A DNA stretch of 64,000 bases, taken from Candidatus Cloacimonadota bacterium. Its GTDB lineage: Bacteria > Cloacimonadota > Cloacimonadia > Cloacimonadales > TCS61. The stretch is taken from NCBI GenBank assembly GCA_030445745.1, contig JASUTE010000001.1, forward strand, positions 226,035 through 290,034, written 5' to 3'. Position numbers and translations under genes: made by a program. How positions within the stretch are numbered: position 1 is the first letter of the stretch; the number at the start of each line of letters is the position of its first letter. This document shows positions 30,909 to 39,425 of the stretch, in pieces. Under the pieces are notes generated by a model. It did no database searches. It was not told where the DNA came from and saw only the letters and a program-made list of their open reading frames with translations.

Positions 30909-32183
30909 ATGAAACAAAAAAAAGAGTATTTTCATGCGATAAAATTAGTGGAAGAAAACTGCACGGGATGTACCAAATGTGTACGTGTGTGTCCTACCGA
31001 GGCTTTGCGCGTACGTAATGGTAAGGTACAGCTCGATTCCACACGCTGTGTTGACTGTGGCAAATGTGTCCAGGCTTGTCCCTTCGATGCTATACAAACT
31101 TATGCCGATGATCTTAACATTATCGATAAATTTAAATACAAAGTGGCAGTTATTTCTACTTCCTTTGCTGGTCAATTTTCGGAATCTATAGGTTACGCAA
31201 ATGCCAAAAAAGCGCTTTTACATATGGGTTTCGATGAGGTGGCTGAAGAATCGATGGTAACTGAACTTATGAGTAGCATTATTCGTGACTATATTCGTAA
31301 AAATTCGCAGATAAGACCGATAATTTCCAGCAACTGCCCAGCGATAGTGCGGCTTATCCAAGTTCGGTTCAATTCACTGCTTCCCAATATTTTGCGCATA
31401 GAAGCACCTATGAGTGTTCTGGCATTGTATTATAGGAACAAGATAGCCAGGCAGAAAAATATTTCAGAAGAGGATATTGGAGTTTTCCTGATTGTTCCCT
31501 GTATATCGCAAGTTACAGCCGTACATCAACCCGAAGGAGCTTATAAAAATGTGCATGACGGTGCAATTTCTATCAGCGAAGTTTACAAGGAAGTAATTAG
31601 TAACATCAAGGAAGTTCAAAAAGATGAAACACCTATAGAGACTTATCCCAAAGGATTGAGCTGGGCTATTTCGGGTATGGAAGCCGAAGAGGTAAACGAT
31701 GGGACACTGCGAACCCTGGCCGTTAGTGGCATTCACAATGTTATTAAGATCTTGCATAAAATAGAAGATCAGCAGCTGGAAACCTACGATTTTGTGGTTC
31801 TACACAGCTGTACAAATGGCTGTGTGGGTGGAGTTTTGAATGTGGAAAACCCCTTTGTGGCTACAAGTCGTATTCGTAATTATTTACGTACAGCTGAGCA
31901 TAAAAACTTTGCTGATGATTATTTTTACGAAATGTATCAAAATAATATGTTCGATGTTTTACCTTTAGAATCACGTTCGATAATGAGTTTGGACAGTAAC
32001 ATAAAAGATGCATTAGAAAAAATGAAAAAAATCAGAGAGATCACCAAAATATTACCGGGGCTAGATTGCTCAGCTTGCGGTTCTCCTACCTGCAGAGCTT
32101 TAGCAGAGGATATCGTGGTTGGGAAAGCCGAGTTAGATGATTGTATGGTGAGATTAAAAAAGATGCGTAAACAAAAAAAGTAG
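30909..32183 (+). CDS. Sensory-type [FeFe]-hydrogenase-like protein with 2x[4Fe-4S] N-terminus and CxxCxxxxC C-terminal domain
   Basis: CTGCTKCVRVCP, CVDCGKCVQACP, ISSNCPAIVRLIQ (L1), VPCISQVTA (L2), HSCTNGCVGG (L3), CSACGSPTCRALAED. Confidence 0.85.
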   Translation: MKQKKEYFHAIKLVEENCTGCTKCVRVCPTEALRVRNGKVQLDSTRCVDCGKCVQACPFDAIQTYADDLNIIDKFKYKVAVISTSFAGQFSESIGYANAKKALLHMGFDEVAEESMVTELMSSIIRDYIRKNSQIRPIISSNCPAIVRLIQVRFNSLLPNILRIEAPMSVLALYYRNKIARQKNISEEDIGVFLIVPCISQVTAVHQPEGAYKNVHDGAISISEVYKEVISNIKEVQKDETPIETYPKGLSWAISGMEAEEVNDGTLRTLAVSGIHNVIKILHKIEDQQLETYDFVVLHSCTNGCVGGVLNVENPFVATSRIRNYLRTAEHKNFADDYFYEMYQNNMFDVLPLESRSIMSLDSNIKDALEKMKKIREITKILPGLDCSACGSPTCRALAEDIVVGKAELDDCMVRLKKMRKQKK

Positions 32184-32193
32184 AAGGATTGCT

Positions 32194-32535
32194 ATGATTT
32201 TATTAAAAGATTTTTTGGAAAAGATCGATGGCAAAGTTTTAACTACTGAAGTCGATATTTCTCAAACAGAGATCAAAGATGGCTATGTTTCCGATTTGTT
32301 AAGTGATGTGATGGGAAATGCAGAAGAAGGCCAGGTTTGGATAACCATTATGCGCCATTTGAATGTAGTAGCAGTAGCCTCTTTAGCCAATCTATCAGCA
32401 GTGGTTTTTGCCAAAAGCTACCAACCTGAAGATGCTGTAATAAAAAAGGCGAATCAAGAAGGAATTTGCCTTATTTCTACTCCACTTCCCACTTTTCAGG
32501 TAGCAGGCATTTTGTATGAAATGTTAAAGAAATGA
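32194..32535 (+). CDS. DRTGG-domain-like protein
   Basis: GYVSDLLSDVMGNAEEGQVWITIMRHLNVVAVASLANLSAVVFAKS. Confidence 0.75.
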   Translation: MILLKDFLEKIDGKVLTTEVDISQTEIKDGYVSDLLSDVMGNAEEGQVWITIMRHLNVVAVASLANLSAVVFAKSYQPEDAVIKKANQEGICLISTPLPTFQVAGILYEMLKK

Positions 32536-32548
32536 GCGGGTAGATGTC

Positions 32549-33292
32549 TTGAAGTGGTATCGTGCTGACCTACATATTCACTCGGTGTTATCGCCGTGTG
32601 GAGGGCTGGAGATGTCGCCTAGTAGTGTGATGCAGACTGCCAAAAACAAAGGTCTGGATTTAATAGCTATCACCGACCATAATTCCATGGCTAATTGTGG
32701 TGTGTATGCCAAAGCAGCCAGGGATTATAAACTTGATTTTTGGTATGGCGTGGAGGTGCAAACAGCAGAAGAAATTCACGTGCTAGCACTATTCGATGAT
32801 CCTGAGCCAGCTTTGGAATTTGATAAAGAACTTTATAATTCTTTGCTTCCCATAGAAAATGATCCCGAATTTTTCGGTGATCAGGTAGTTATAGATAGCA
32901 AAGCAAATATAGTTCGATTTGAAAAGAGGGCTTTGATAAATTCCTCTATCTGGACATTTGATGAAGCTATCAAAAAAATTCAGTCTGTAGGAGGTTTTGC
33001 GTTCCCAGCCCATGTGGATGCACAAACTTACAGTGTTATTGCTCAGTTGGGATTTATTCCTACCAATATTTCCCTACCTGCAGTAGGAATTTCCGCCAAA
33101 GCCAAACCTCAGATGGTTCGACAAAATTTCCCTCAGTTAAAAAATTATAATCTTATCCAAAATTCAGATGCCCATTATCTAAAAGATATTGGTAGTGGCT
33201 ACACAGATTTTTATCTGGAAAAACCGACTGTTGCCGAATTGAAGATGGCTTGCAAAAATGAAAAAGGAAGAAAAATAAAAAATAAAAATTAG
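32549..33292 (+). CDS. PHP-domain phosphoesterase
   Basis: ADLHIHSVLSPCGGLEMSP, DLIAITDHNSM, PAHVDA, NSDAHYLKDIG; TTG start. Confidence 0.9.
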   Translation: MKWYRADLHIHSVLSPCGGLEMSPSSVMQTAKNKGLDLIAITDHNSMANCGVYAKAARDYKLDFWYGVEVQTAEEIHVLALFDDPEPALEFDKELYNSLLPIENDPEFFGDQVVIDSKANIVRFEKRALINSSIWTFDEAIKKIQSVGGFAFPAHVDAQTYSVIAQLGFIPTNISLPAVGISAKAKPQMVRQNFPQLKNYNLIQNSDAHYLKDIGSGYTDFYLEKPTVAELKMACKNEKGRKIKNKN

Positions 33293-33300
33293 GAGGACAA

Positions 33301-33786
33301 ATGCCTCAAGTTTCAAAAAAAGAGAGTTTGTTGTATAAGCAATTAGAGAAGGTAATCGAAAGTAAGAGCGATTTACGTAATCCACTTATAGAAGTGTTGC
33401 GCGAAGCACAGGAAATTTTTGGTTATCTGCCCATGGAAGTGCAGACATTCATTGCTGAAAAAATGAATTTACCTATAGCTCATATTTATGGCGTGGTCAC
33501 TTTCTATAATTTCTTTTCCATGACACCACGCGGAAAGAATATTGTAAATGTGTGTACAGGCACGGCTTGCTACGTGAAGGGAGCTCCTCGTCTTATTCAA
33601 ATGCTGGAAGAAGAACTGGATATAAAAATGGGTGAAACCACCAAAGATGAGCTATTCACACTAACCTCTGTACGATGCGTGGGAGCTTGTTCGCTAGCAC
33701 CAGTTTTTGTAATTGGCGAAGAAACTTATGGCCGAGTCGATAATCGCGATAAATTAAAAGAAATACTCCATCAATATCGTAGCTAA
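33301..33786 (+). CDS. NuoE/HydC-type [2Fe-2S] subunit
   Basis: IYGVVTFYNFF, VCTGTACYVKGAPRL, TSVRCVGACSLAPVFVI. Confidence 0.95.
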   Translation: MPQVSKKESLLYKQLEKVIESKSDLRNPLIEVLREAQEIFGYLPMEVQTFIAEKMNLPIAHIYGVVTFYNFFSMTPRGKNIVNVCTGTACYVKGAPRLIQMLEEELDIKMGETTKDELFTLTSVRCVGACSLAPVFVIGEETYGRVDNRDKLKEILHQYRS

Positions 33787-33789
33787 ACA

Positions 33790-34362
33790 ATGCAGGATAT
33801 ATCTTTACATCTTCTGGATATTATCGAAAATTCTATCCGCGCCCAAGCTAAGCTTATCAAAATAGAGATCTTGGTTCAGGTTATGAAAAATAAATTGGTC
33901 ATAACTATAGAAGATGATGGTGTAGGAATGGACGCAGAGACCATGCAAAAAGCGCAAGATCCTTTTTACACAACTAAAGAGCAACGTGAAAAAAAAGTTG
34001 GATTGGGAATACCTCTTTTCAAACAAAACGCCGAAATGTGCGGTGGTGGGTTTTGGATGAAAAGCAAACCAGGGCATGGCACCAAGATAATTGCAGAATT
34101 TCGTTACGATCATGTGGACAGAATGCCGCTGGGAAATCTTACTGATACTATTTTGGGGGCTGTAATTGGCCATCCGGAAGTGGATTTTGTATTAAAACTG
34201 CATCGCCACATGGTAAGCGGCCAGCAACTGGATTTTGAATTTGATACCAGGCCGGTGAAAAGAGAGCTGGAGGGAATTCCCTTGAATTATCCGGAAGTTT
34301 ACACATTATTACAAAATGAAATTAAAGAAGGAATAATAAAAACAAAAATGGAGGAAATCTGA
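33790..34362 (+). CDS. HATPase-type ATP-binding protein
   Basis: LLDIIENSIRAQAKLIKI, DDGVGMDAETM, KVGLGIPLFKQNAEMCGGGFWMKSKPGHGT. Confidence 0.88.
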   Translation: MQDISLHLLDIIENSIRAQAKLIKIEILVQVMKNKLVITIEDDGVGMDAETMQKAQDPFYTTKEQREKKVGLGIPLFKQNAEMCGGGFWMKSKPGHGTKIIAEFRYDHVDRMPLGNLTDTILGAVIGHPEVDFVLKLHRHMVSGQQLDFEFDTRPVKRELEGIPLNYPEVYTLLQNEIKEGIIKTKMEEI

Positions 34363-34733
34363 TGAAGACTCTCGAAGAATTAAGAAAAATTCGGGAAAAA
34401 GCACAGAAACAGATGAAATTACGAGATAGCCAGCATAGAATCAAAATTGTGGTTGGCATGGGCACTTCTGGTATCGCTATGGGTGCTAGGGAAGTGATGA
34501 AGGCGATATTGGATGAAGTAGCTAAACGAAATCTGGATGATGTTCTGGTAACTCAAACAGGAGAAAAAGGTTTATCTTCAATGGAACCTGTGGTAGATGT
34601 TATCGAAAAAGATAAACAAACCATTACTTATGGTAATGTAACCCCGGGAAAAGCTAGAAAAATTGTTGCCGAACATATAGTTAATGGTAAAGTACTTACC
34701 GATTATGTGGTAGCTACACAGTCGCAGAAATAG
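34362..34733 (+). CDS. Thioredoxin-like ferredoxin-fold protein lacking all cysteines
   Basis: VVGMGTSGIAMGAREVMKAIL and TQTGEKGLSSMEPVVDV align to the (2Fe-2S) motifs but every Cys is replaced. Confidence 0.8.
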   Translation: MKTLEELRKIREKAQKQMKLRDSQHRIKIVVGMGTSGIAMGAREVMKAILDEVAKRNLDDVLVTQTGEKGLSSMEPVVDVIEKDKQTITYGNVTPGKARKIVAEHIVNGKVLTDYVVATQSQK

Positions 34734-34742
34734 GGGGAGTAG

Positions 34743-36590
34743 ATGTCTAGAAAAAGAACAGATGTTTTGCTTTGTTGCGGTTCTGGTTGTGTTTCTGCCG
34801 GAGCTCTGAAAATAAAGAAAAAACTAGTTGAAACCTTACAGGAAAACAATCTTTCTGAAGAAGTTAATATAATTGAAACTGGTTGTATGGGACCATGTGA
34901 TTTTGGGCCGGTAATGATGGTGTATCCTGAAGGTGTTTTTTATAAAAAGGTTACAGAAGAAGATGTAGAAGAACTAGTTCAGGAACACTTTTTAAAAGGA
35001 CGGCCATTAAAACGCCTTATGCTGCAGGATAAAGAAAAAGTGTTGGCAACCCCCAAGGATATTCCTTTTTATAAGAAGCAGGTAAAAGTTACTTTAGCCA
35101 ACTGTGGTTACATCGATCCCGAAAAAATTGAAGAATACATTGCCGTAGATGGTTATGAAGCTTTTGTGAAAGCTTTAACAGAGATGAAACCTCAGGAAGT
35201 GATCGAAGTAGTGAAAAAATCTGGCTTGCGCGGCCGGGGTGGCGGTGGTTTCCCAACTGGCCTGAAATGGCAATTTACCAAAGATGCTGCTGGTTTACCT
35301 AAATATGTTATTTGCAATGCTGACGAAGGTGACCCCGGTGCTTTTATGGATCGTTCTTTGTTGGAAGGCGACCCACACCGAGTTTTGGAAGGCATGATGT
35401 TAGCTGCTTATGCCACTGGCGCTTCCAAAGGCTATTTCTACATTCGTGCCGAATATCCGCTGGCAATTAAACGTGTGAAAAATGCGATTAAGCAAGCGCG
35501 CGAATATGGCTTGATCGGTGAAAATATTTTTGATACAGACTTCAGCTTTGATGCCGAGGTAAGAACTGGTGCAGGTGCTTTCGTTTGCGGTGAAGAAACA
35601 GCGCTTATAGCTTCTATTCAGGGAATGCGCGGCCAGCCAGTTCCCAAACCACCATATCCAGCAGCTTCTGGTGTTTGGGGCAAACCTACTGTGGTGAATA
35701 ATGTGGAAACATTGGGTAACCTGCCCACTATTTTCCTAAAAGGAGCCGCTTGGTTTGCTAGCATGGGCAGCGAAACCAGTAAAGGAACTAAAGTTTTTGC
35801 GCTTACCGGAGACGTGAAAAATACTGGCTTGGTAGAAGTTCCCATGGGAATTTCTTTAAAAGAGCTTATCTACGAAGTAGGTGGCGGTATTCCGGAAGGC
35901 AAAAAGTTCAAAGCTGTTCAGCTGGGTGGGCCTTCAGGCGGTTGCCTCACTATCGATCACCTAAATACTTCCATCGATTATGAATCGTTAAAGGAAGCTG
36001 GCGCTATGGTAGGTTCTGGCGGCGTAATTGTGATGGACGACTCCAACTGTATGGTAAATGTAGCTAAATTTTTCTTAGAATTTTCCTTGGAAGAATCCTG
36101 TGGAAAATGTACACCTTGCCGAGTAGGTTTGAAACAAATGCACAAAATTTTGGAGAAAATCACTTCTGGTCAGGGTCAAAAAGGTGATATTGAGGAATTG
36201 ATACACCTTGGAAATAGCATCAAAGAGCTTTCTCTATGTGGTTTGGGACAAACAGCACCCAATCCAGTACTTAGCACCATTCGCTACTTCCGCGAAGAAT
36301 ACGAAGCTCATATCAATCAGAAGAGCTGTCCTGCTAAAGTATGTACAGATTTAATGCACTTCCAAATAGATAAGGAGAAATGTATTGGTTGTGGGCTTTG
36401 CGCTCGTAAATGTCCTGTAGATTGTATAATTGGCAGTCGAGAAGACAAATACGAGATAACACAAATAGATTGCGTGAAGTGTGGTAGCTGCTTCGAAGTG
36501 TGCCCTGTTAACGCTATCAGCAAGTTACCTGGTATGCACGAAGATGTGCAAAACCACACTAAAGAAGCTAAAGAAAATATATATGCATAA
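34743..36590 (+). CDS. NuoF/HydB-type NADH-binding subunit with N-terminal [2Fe-2S] and C-terminal 2x[4Fe-4S]
   Basis: GLRGRGGGGFPTGLKW, CNADEGDPGAFMDR, GAGAFVCGEETALIASIQG, ESCGKCTPCRVG, CIGCGLCARKCP, CVKCGSCFEVCP. Confidence 0.95.
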   Translation: MSRKRTDVLLCCGSGCVSAGALKIKKKLVETLQENNLSEEVNIIETGCMGPCDFGPVMMVYPEGVFYKKVTEEDVEELVQEHFLKGRPLKRLMLQDKEKVLATPKDIPFYKKQVKVTLANCGYIDPEKIEEYIAVDGYEAFVKALTEMKPQEVIEVVKKSGLRGRGGGGFPTGLKWQFTKDAAGLPKYVICNADEGDPGAFMDRSLLEGDPHRVLEGMMLAAYATGASKGYFYIRAEYPLAIKRVKNAIKQAREYGLIGENIFDTDFSFDAEVRTGAGAFVCGEETALIASIQGMRGQPVPKPPYPAASGVWGKPTVVNNVETLGNLPTIFLKGAAWFASMGSETSKGTKVFALTGDVKNTGLVEVPMGISLKELIYEVGGGIPEGKKFKAVQLGGPSGGCLTIDHLNTSIDYESLKEAGAMVGSGGVIVMDDSNCMVNVAKFFLEFSLEESCGKCTPCRVGLKQMHKILEKITSGQGQKGDIEELIHLGNSIKELSLCGLGQTAPNPVLSTIRYFREEYEAHINQKSCPAKVCTDLMHFQIDKEKCIGCGLCARKCPVDCIIGSREDKYEITQIDCVKCGSCFEVCPVNAISKLPGMHEDVQNHTKEAKENIYA

Positions 36591-36599
36591 CTTAGAATA

Positions 36600-36627
36600 G
36601 GGGAGCCTTTGGTTCCCCTGTTTTTTT
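36600..36627 (+). terminator. Rho-independent terminator after the NuoF/HydB gene
   Basis: GGGGAGCC-TTT-GGTTCCCC (one G-U) followed by TGTTTTTTT. Confidence 0.88.
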
Positions 36628-36728
36628 ATTTACTATCACCAAGATGGTTTAGTTTTTCTTTTGCGTTAATTTTTTTGGAAAGGGATTTTATAAAGGGAAA
36701 GCCATACCAAGCTTCTCCCTGTTAAAAT

Positions 36729-37021
36729 GTTTTAGAAGTAGCCCTCAAACAAATTTAGATTCCACATTCATATTACCATGCCAAAACTGGTCAGGCAGGC
36801 AGCTGCCGAGCTTGTGTGATGGAATTGGAAGACATAGCCGGTTTAAAAAACTCTTGTACAATAGAATTTCAAGCAGATATAAAAGTGAATTTCCATACTG
36901 CAAAAATTAAGGAATCTCAGAGAGTTATTGCAATCTAGCACTTTCTTCAGGGCAGCACGACTGCCTTTCCTTACAGCAAATTTTTAACGATTTGGCAAAA
37001 CAAGAACAAAAAACATCGTAA
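36729..37021 (+). pseudogene. N-terminal remnant of a HydA/NuoG/FdhA-type iron-sulfur subunit
   Basis: VLEVALKQI*IPHSYYHAKTGQAGSCRACVMELEDIAGLKNSCTIEFQADIKVNFHTAKIKESQRVI, frameshift, NLALSSGQHDCLSLQQ. Confidence 0.8.
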
Positions 37022-37043
37022 TTTGCTGGAAGAGTTAAAAAAT

Positions 37044-37253
37044 ATGAAAACTACTGAGGCGCTGGCTTTGGCTATAAAAAAAGAACAATAAGCTGTAGAA
37101 TTTTTTCGCCATCTAGCAGAATCGGCTGAAGATGAGCAGATAAAAAAATTATGTTTGAGAATGGCAGTTATGGCGCTAACTCATAAGCAAAAATTGGAAA
37201 ACGCTCTACCGATATTGCTTATATCGAATCATTTTAAATTAATAAAGCAATAA
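37044..37253 (+). pseudogene. Rubrerythrin/ferritin-like domain with in-frame TAA
   Basis: MKTTEALALAIKKEQ*AVEFFRHLAESAEDEQIKKLCLRMAVMALTHKQKLENAL; TAA at 37089-37091. Confidence 0.75.
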
Positions 37254-37315
37254 TTTTTTATTCCTTTTTCATTGACTGATATTTGCTTAAAATACATTTT
37301 CTCTTTTAAATCAAC

Positions 37316-37410
37316 AGCGAGGATGGGTCTGGTGGCTCAGCTGGTCTGCAAAGCCAGTAGCGGGCGGATAAAACCGTCTGTGGCAGGTTCGATTCCTGCC
37401 CTCGCGGCCA
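37316..37410 (+). tRNA. selC: Selenocysteine-tRNA-like gene with GCA (Cys) anticodon
   Basis: D arm TGGGTC-TGGT-GGCTCA (6 bp, 4-nt loop); anticodon arm CTGGT-CTGCAAA-GCCAG; variable arm GCGGGCGG-ATAAAA-CCGTCTGT (8 bp); T arm GCAGG-TTCGATT-CCTGC; acceptor GCGAGG/CCTCGC; discriminator G and encoded CCA; selA, selB, selD in the window. Confidence 0.82.
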
Positions 37411-37435
37411 CTTTTGGGGGTAGTAAGGGAAATTG

Positions 37436-39412
37436 ATGGAAAAATTATTTAATGACCCGATCAAGAAGAAGATTTTAATATTGGTAATAATTTTATTCTT
37501 TGCAACTGTGGGAATTATTGCCACCAGATATATCTTCGCAAGTGTGGCTTATGATTACGATTATGATATCGGGATTCAAATTTCGTGCCGAAATGCTGGT
37601 CAGATAATTTTTCGCAGAGTTGCCAATATAAAGAAAGATTTTAAGATTATGCTAAAGAGTGATACACAAGCTGAATTAGCAAAGTTACAGACAAGTATAA
37701 AAGAACAATTCCAGGGAATAGACAAATTGTTACGAATAATGGAATCTGGGGGTGAGTATGAAGATCGGATTTTCGCCAATGAAGGGATCCAAGAATTTTC
37801 CCAAAAAATGTATTTTCGCCAGGAGGTAGCAGAACATTTTCAGGATTTAGCACCAGATTTGGCTACCAAGATAGAGCAGATAAGAAAAATTGTTGAGGAG
37901 GCAGAAAATCAATTAGATGACAGTAAAAACGAAAGCTTATCTGTAGCTTCCGATTATGACAAATATCTGACTCAGTTTGAAGAAAAATTCACCGAAATTT
38001 TAGAGATAAATAAAGCTATTTTCACTATTACTGACTACAAAATTAAGGAGATAGAAAAAAACAAAAAGGATGCTATTCATCAGTTACGAATAATTCGCTA
38101 TGTAATGGTATTTATAATTGGTATAGTAGCGCTTGTGTTATTTATTCGCACCTTCAAGCAGATCTCTCTTATTATTGAAGATAGAAAAAAAACAGGTAAG
38201 GAATTAGCCAAATTGAATAAATCGCTGATTCAGGAGCTGGAAATTGCCGAAAATGTGCAATCTTATTTGCTTCCTAACTGGCTGATGTTGGAGCATAACA
38301 TAATTTTTTCTTCTACCTATACCCCTTCCAAAAAAGTCGGTGGTGACCTGTTCGATATGATCCCAGTTTCCGATAACGAATATGTGGTTTATGTGGGTGA
38401 TATCTCGGGGCATGGAGTGCAAGCAGCTCTTATAATGACTGCAGTAAAATCGACAATTAATATGATAATAGAAAACGAAAAAAACAATATTAAACCATAT
38501 TTCATAGTGAATAGATTGAATAAGATCTTAATCCGCGAGCTTTTCCCAGATAACTACATGACACTGTTGCTCTGCTATGTGGATTTTAACAATAATGAGA
38601 TCCGCTATTTCAATGCTGGACATCCACCAATTATTCAGCTTGATACAAGCACAAACAAAGCGTATAAATTGGATGATAAAGGATCAATTCCAATCGGATG
38701 GCGGGTCGAACATGAATACAGTAAAGCTGAAGAGAATGTTATACCTTTCGAAAAAGATAAAATATATTTCTTATACACCGATGGAATTTTTGAATGTGAA
38801 AATCCCCAGGGAGAGCAGTTAGGAATAGAAGGATTGGCTAACTTTATCACCGAAAACATCGATACCGACAATACAATTATTATTACTCACAAGATTAAAA
38901 AGAGATTAAAGGAATTAGAGTACGATATCACACCAGACGATTTCACCCTAATTGCCTTCCAAAAAAGAGAGCAAAACGAGGAAGAGGATAAGAGTAGTTT
39001 GTTTTTGATGCGCTCTTTGCTAATAAACACGCGCGATATTGGCCAGCAGTGTGAACAATTTATAGAAAAAAAGACAGGAAGACATAATTTAGCTGCCAGA
39101 ACCGAATTGGTAGTGAATGAATTTCTTAATAACATCATTGTTCACGGTTTGCGTAACAAATCGGATACCATAATTTTACTCCAACTGGAGATAAAAGAGG
39201 AAAATGTAGTGTTAACTTTTTGGGATAAAGGCTTAAAATGGAAACTTCCCAGTCGCCAGGAAAGTGACTTCTATTTTGCCAAAAAAAATGATATGGATAC
39301 TTCAGGCAGAGGTGTTCCTATTATCTATTCTTTGGCTACCAACATCATTAGAACTCGCTATGATGAGATCAATGAAACTAAAATTGAAATACCTATAAAC
39401 AAAGATATTTAG
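37436..39412 (+). CDS. Membrane SpoIIE/RsbU-type PP2C phosphatase fused to C-terminal HATPase
   Basis: VGGDLFDMIPVSDNEYVVYVGDISGHGVQAALIMTAVKS, FNAGHPP, YTDGIFE; C-terminal ELVVNEFLNNIIVHG. Confidence 0.92.
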   Translation: MEKLFNDPIKKKILILVIILFFATVGIIATRYIFASVAYDYDYDIGIQISCRNAGQIIFRRVANIKKDFKIMLKSDTQAELAKLQTSIKEQFQGIDKLLRIMESGGEYEDRIFANEGIQEFSQKMYFRQEVAEHFQDLAPDLATKIEQIRKIVEEAENQLDDSKNESLSVASDYDKYLTQFEEKFTEILEINKAIFTITDYKIKEIEKNKKDAIHQLRIIRYVMVFIIGIVALVLFIRTFKQISLIIEDRKKTGKELAKLNKSLIQELEIAENVQSYLLPNWLMLEHNIIFSSTYTPSKKVGGDLFDMIPVSDNEYVVYVGDISGHGVQAALIMTAVKSTINMIIENEKNNIKPYFIVNRLNKILIRELFPDNYMTLLLCYVDFNNNEIRYFNAGHPPIIQLDTSTNKAYKLDDKGSIPIGWRVEHEYSKAEENVIPFEKDKIYFLYTDGIFECENPQGEQLGIEGLANFITENIDTDNTIIITHKIKKRLKELEYDITPDDFTLIAFQKREQNEEEDKSSLFLMRSLLINTRDIGQQCEQFIEKKTGRHNLAARTELVVNEFLNNIIVHGLRNKSDTIILLQLEIKEENVVLTFWDKGLKWKLPSRQESDFYFAKKNDMDTSGRGVPIIYSLATNIIRTRYDEINETKIEIPINKDI

Positions 39413-39425
39413 AATTGGAGCTGTG

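Noticed and set aside
37089-37091. Recoding of the in-frame TAA in the rubrerythrin-like ORF
   Set aside because: One stop beside a clearly decayed gene; a simple nonsense mutation is more economical and no supporting tRNA is visible.
37316-37410. Ordinary tRNA-Cys (GCA)
   Set aside because: The long 8-bp variable arm and 6-bp D stem with 4-nt loop do not fit tRNA-Cys, which has a short variable loop. They match tRNA-Sec.
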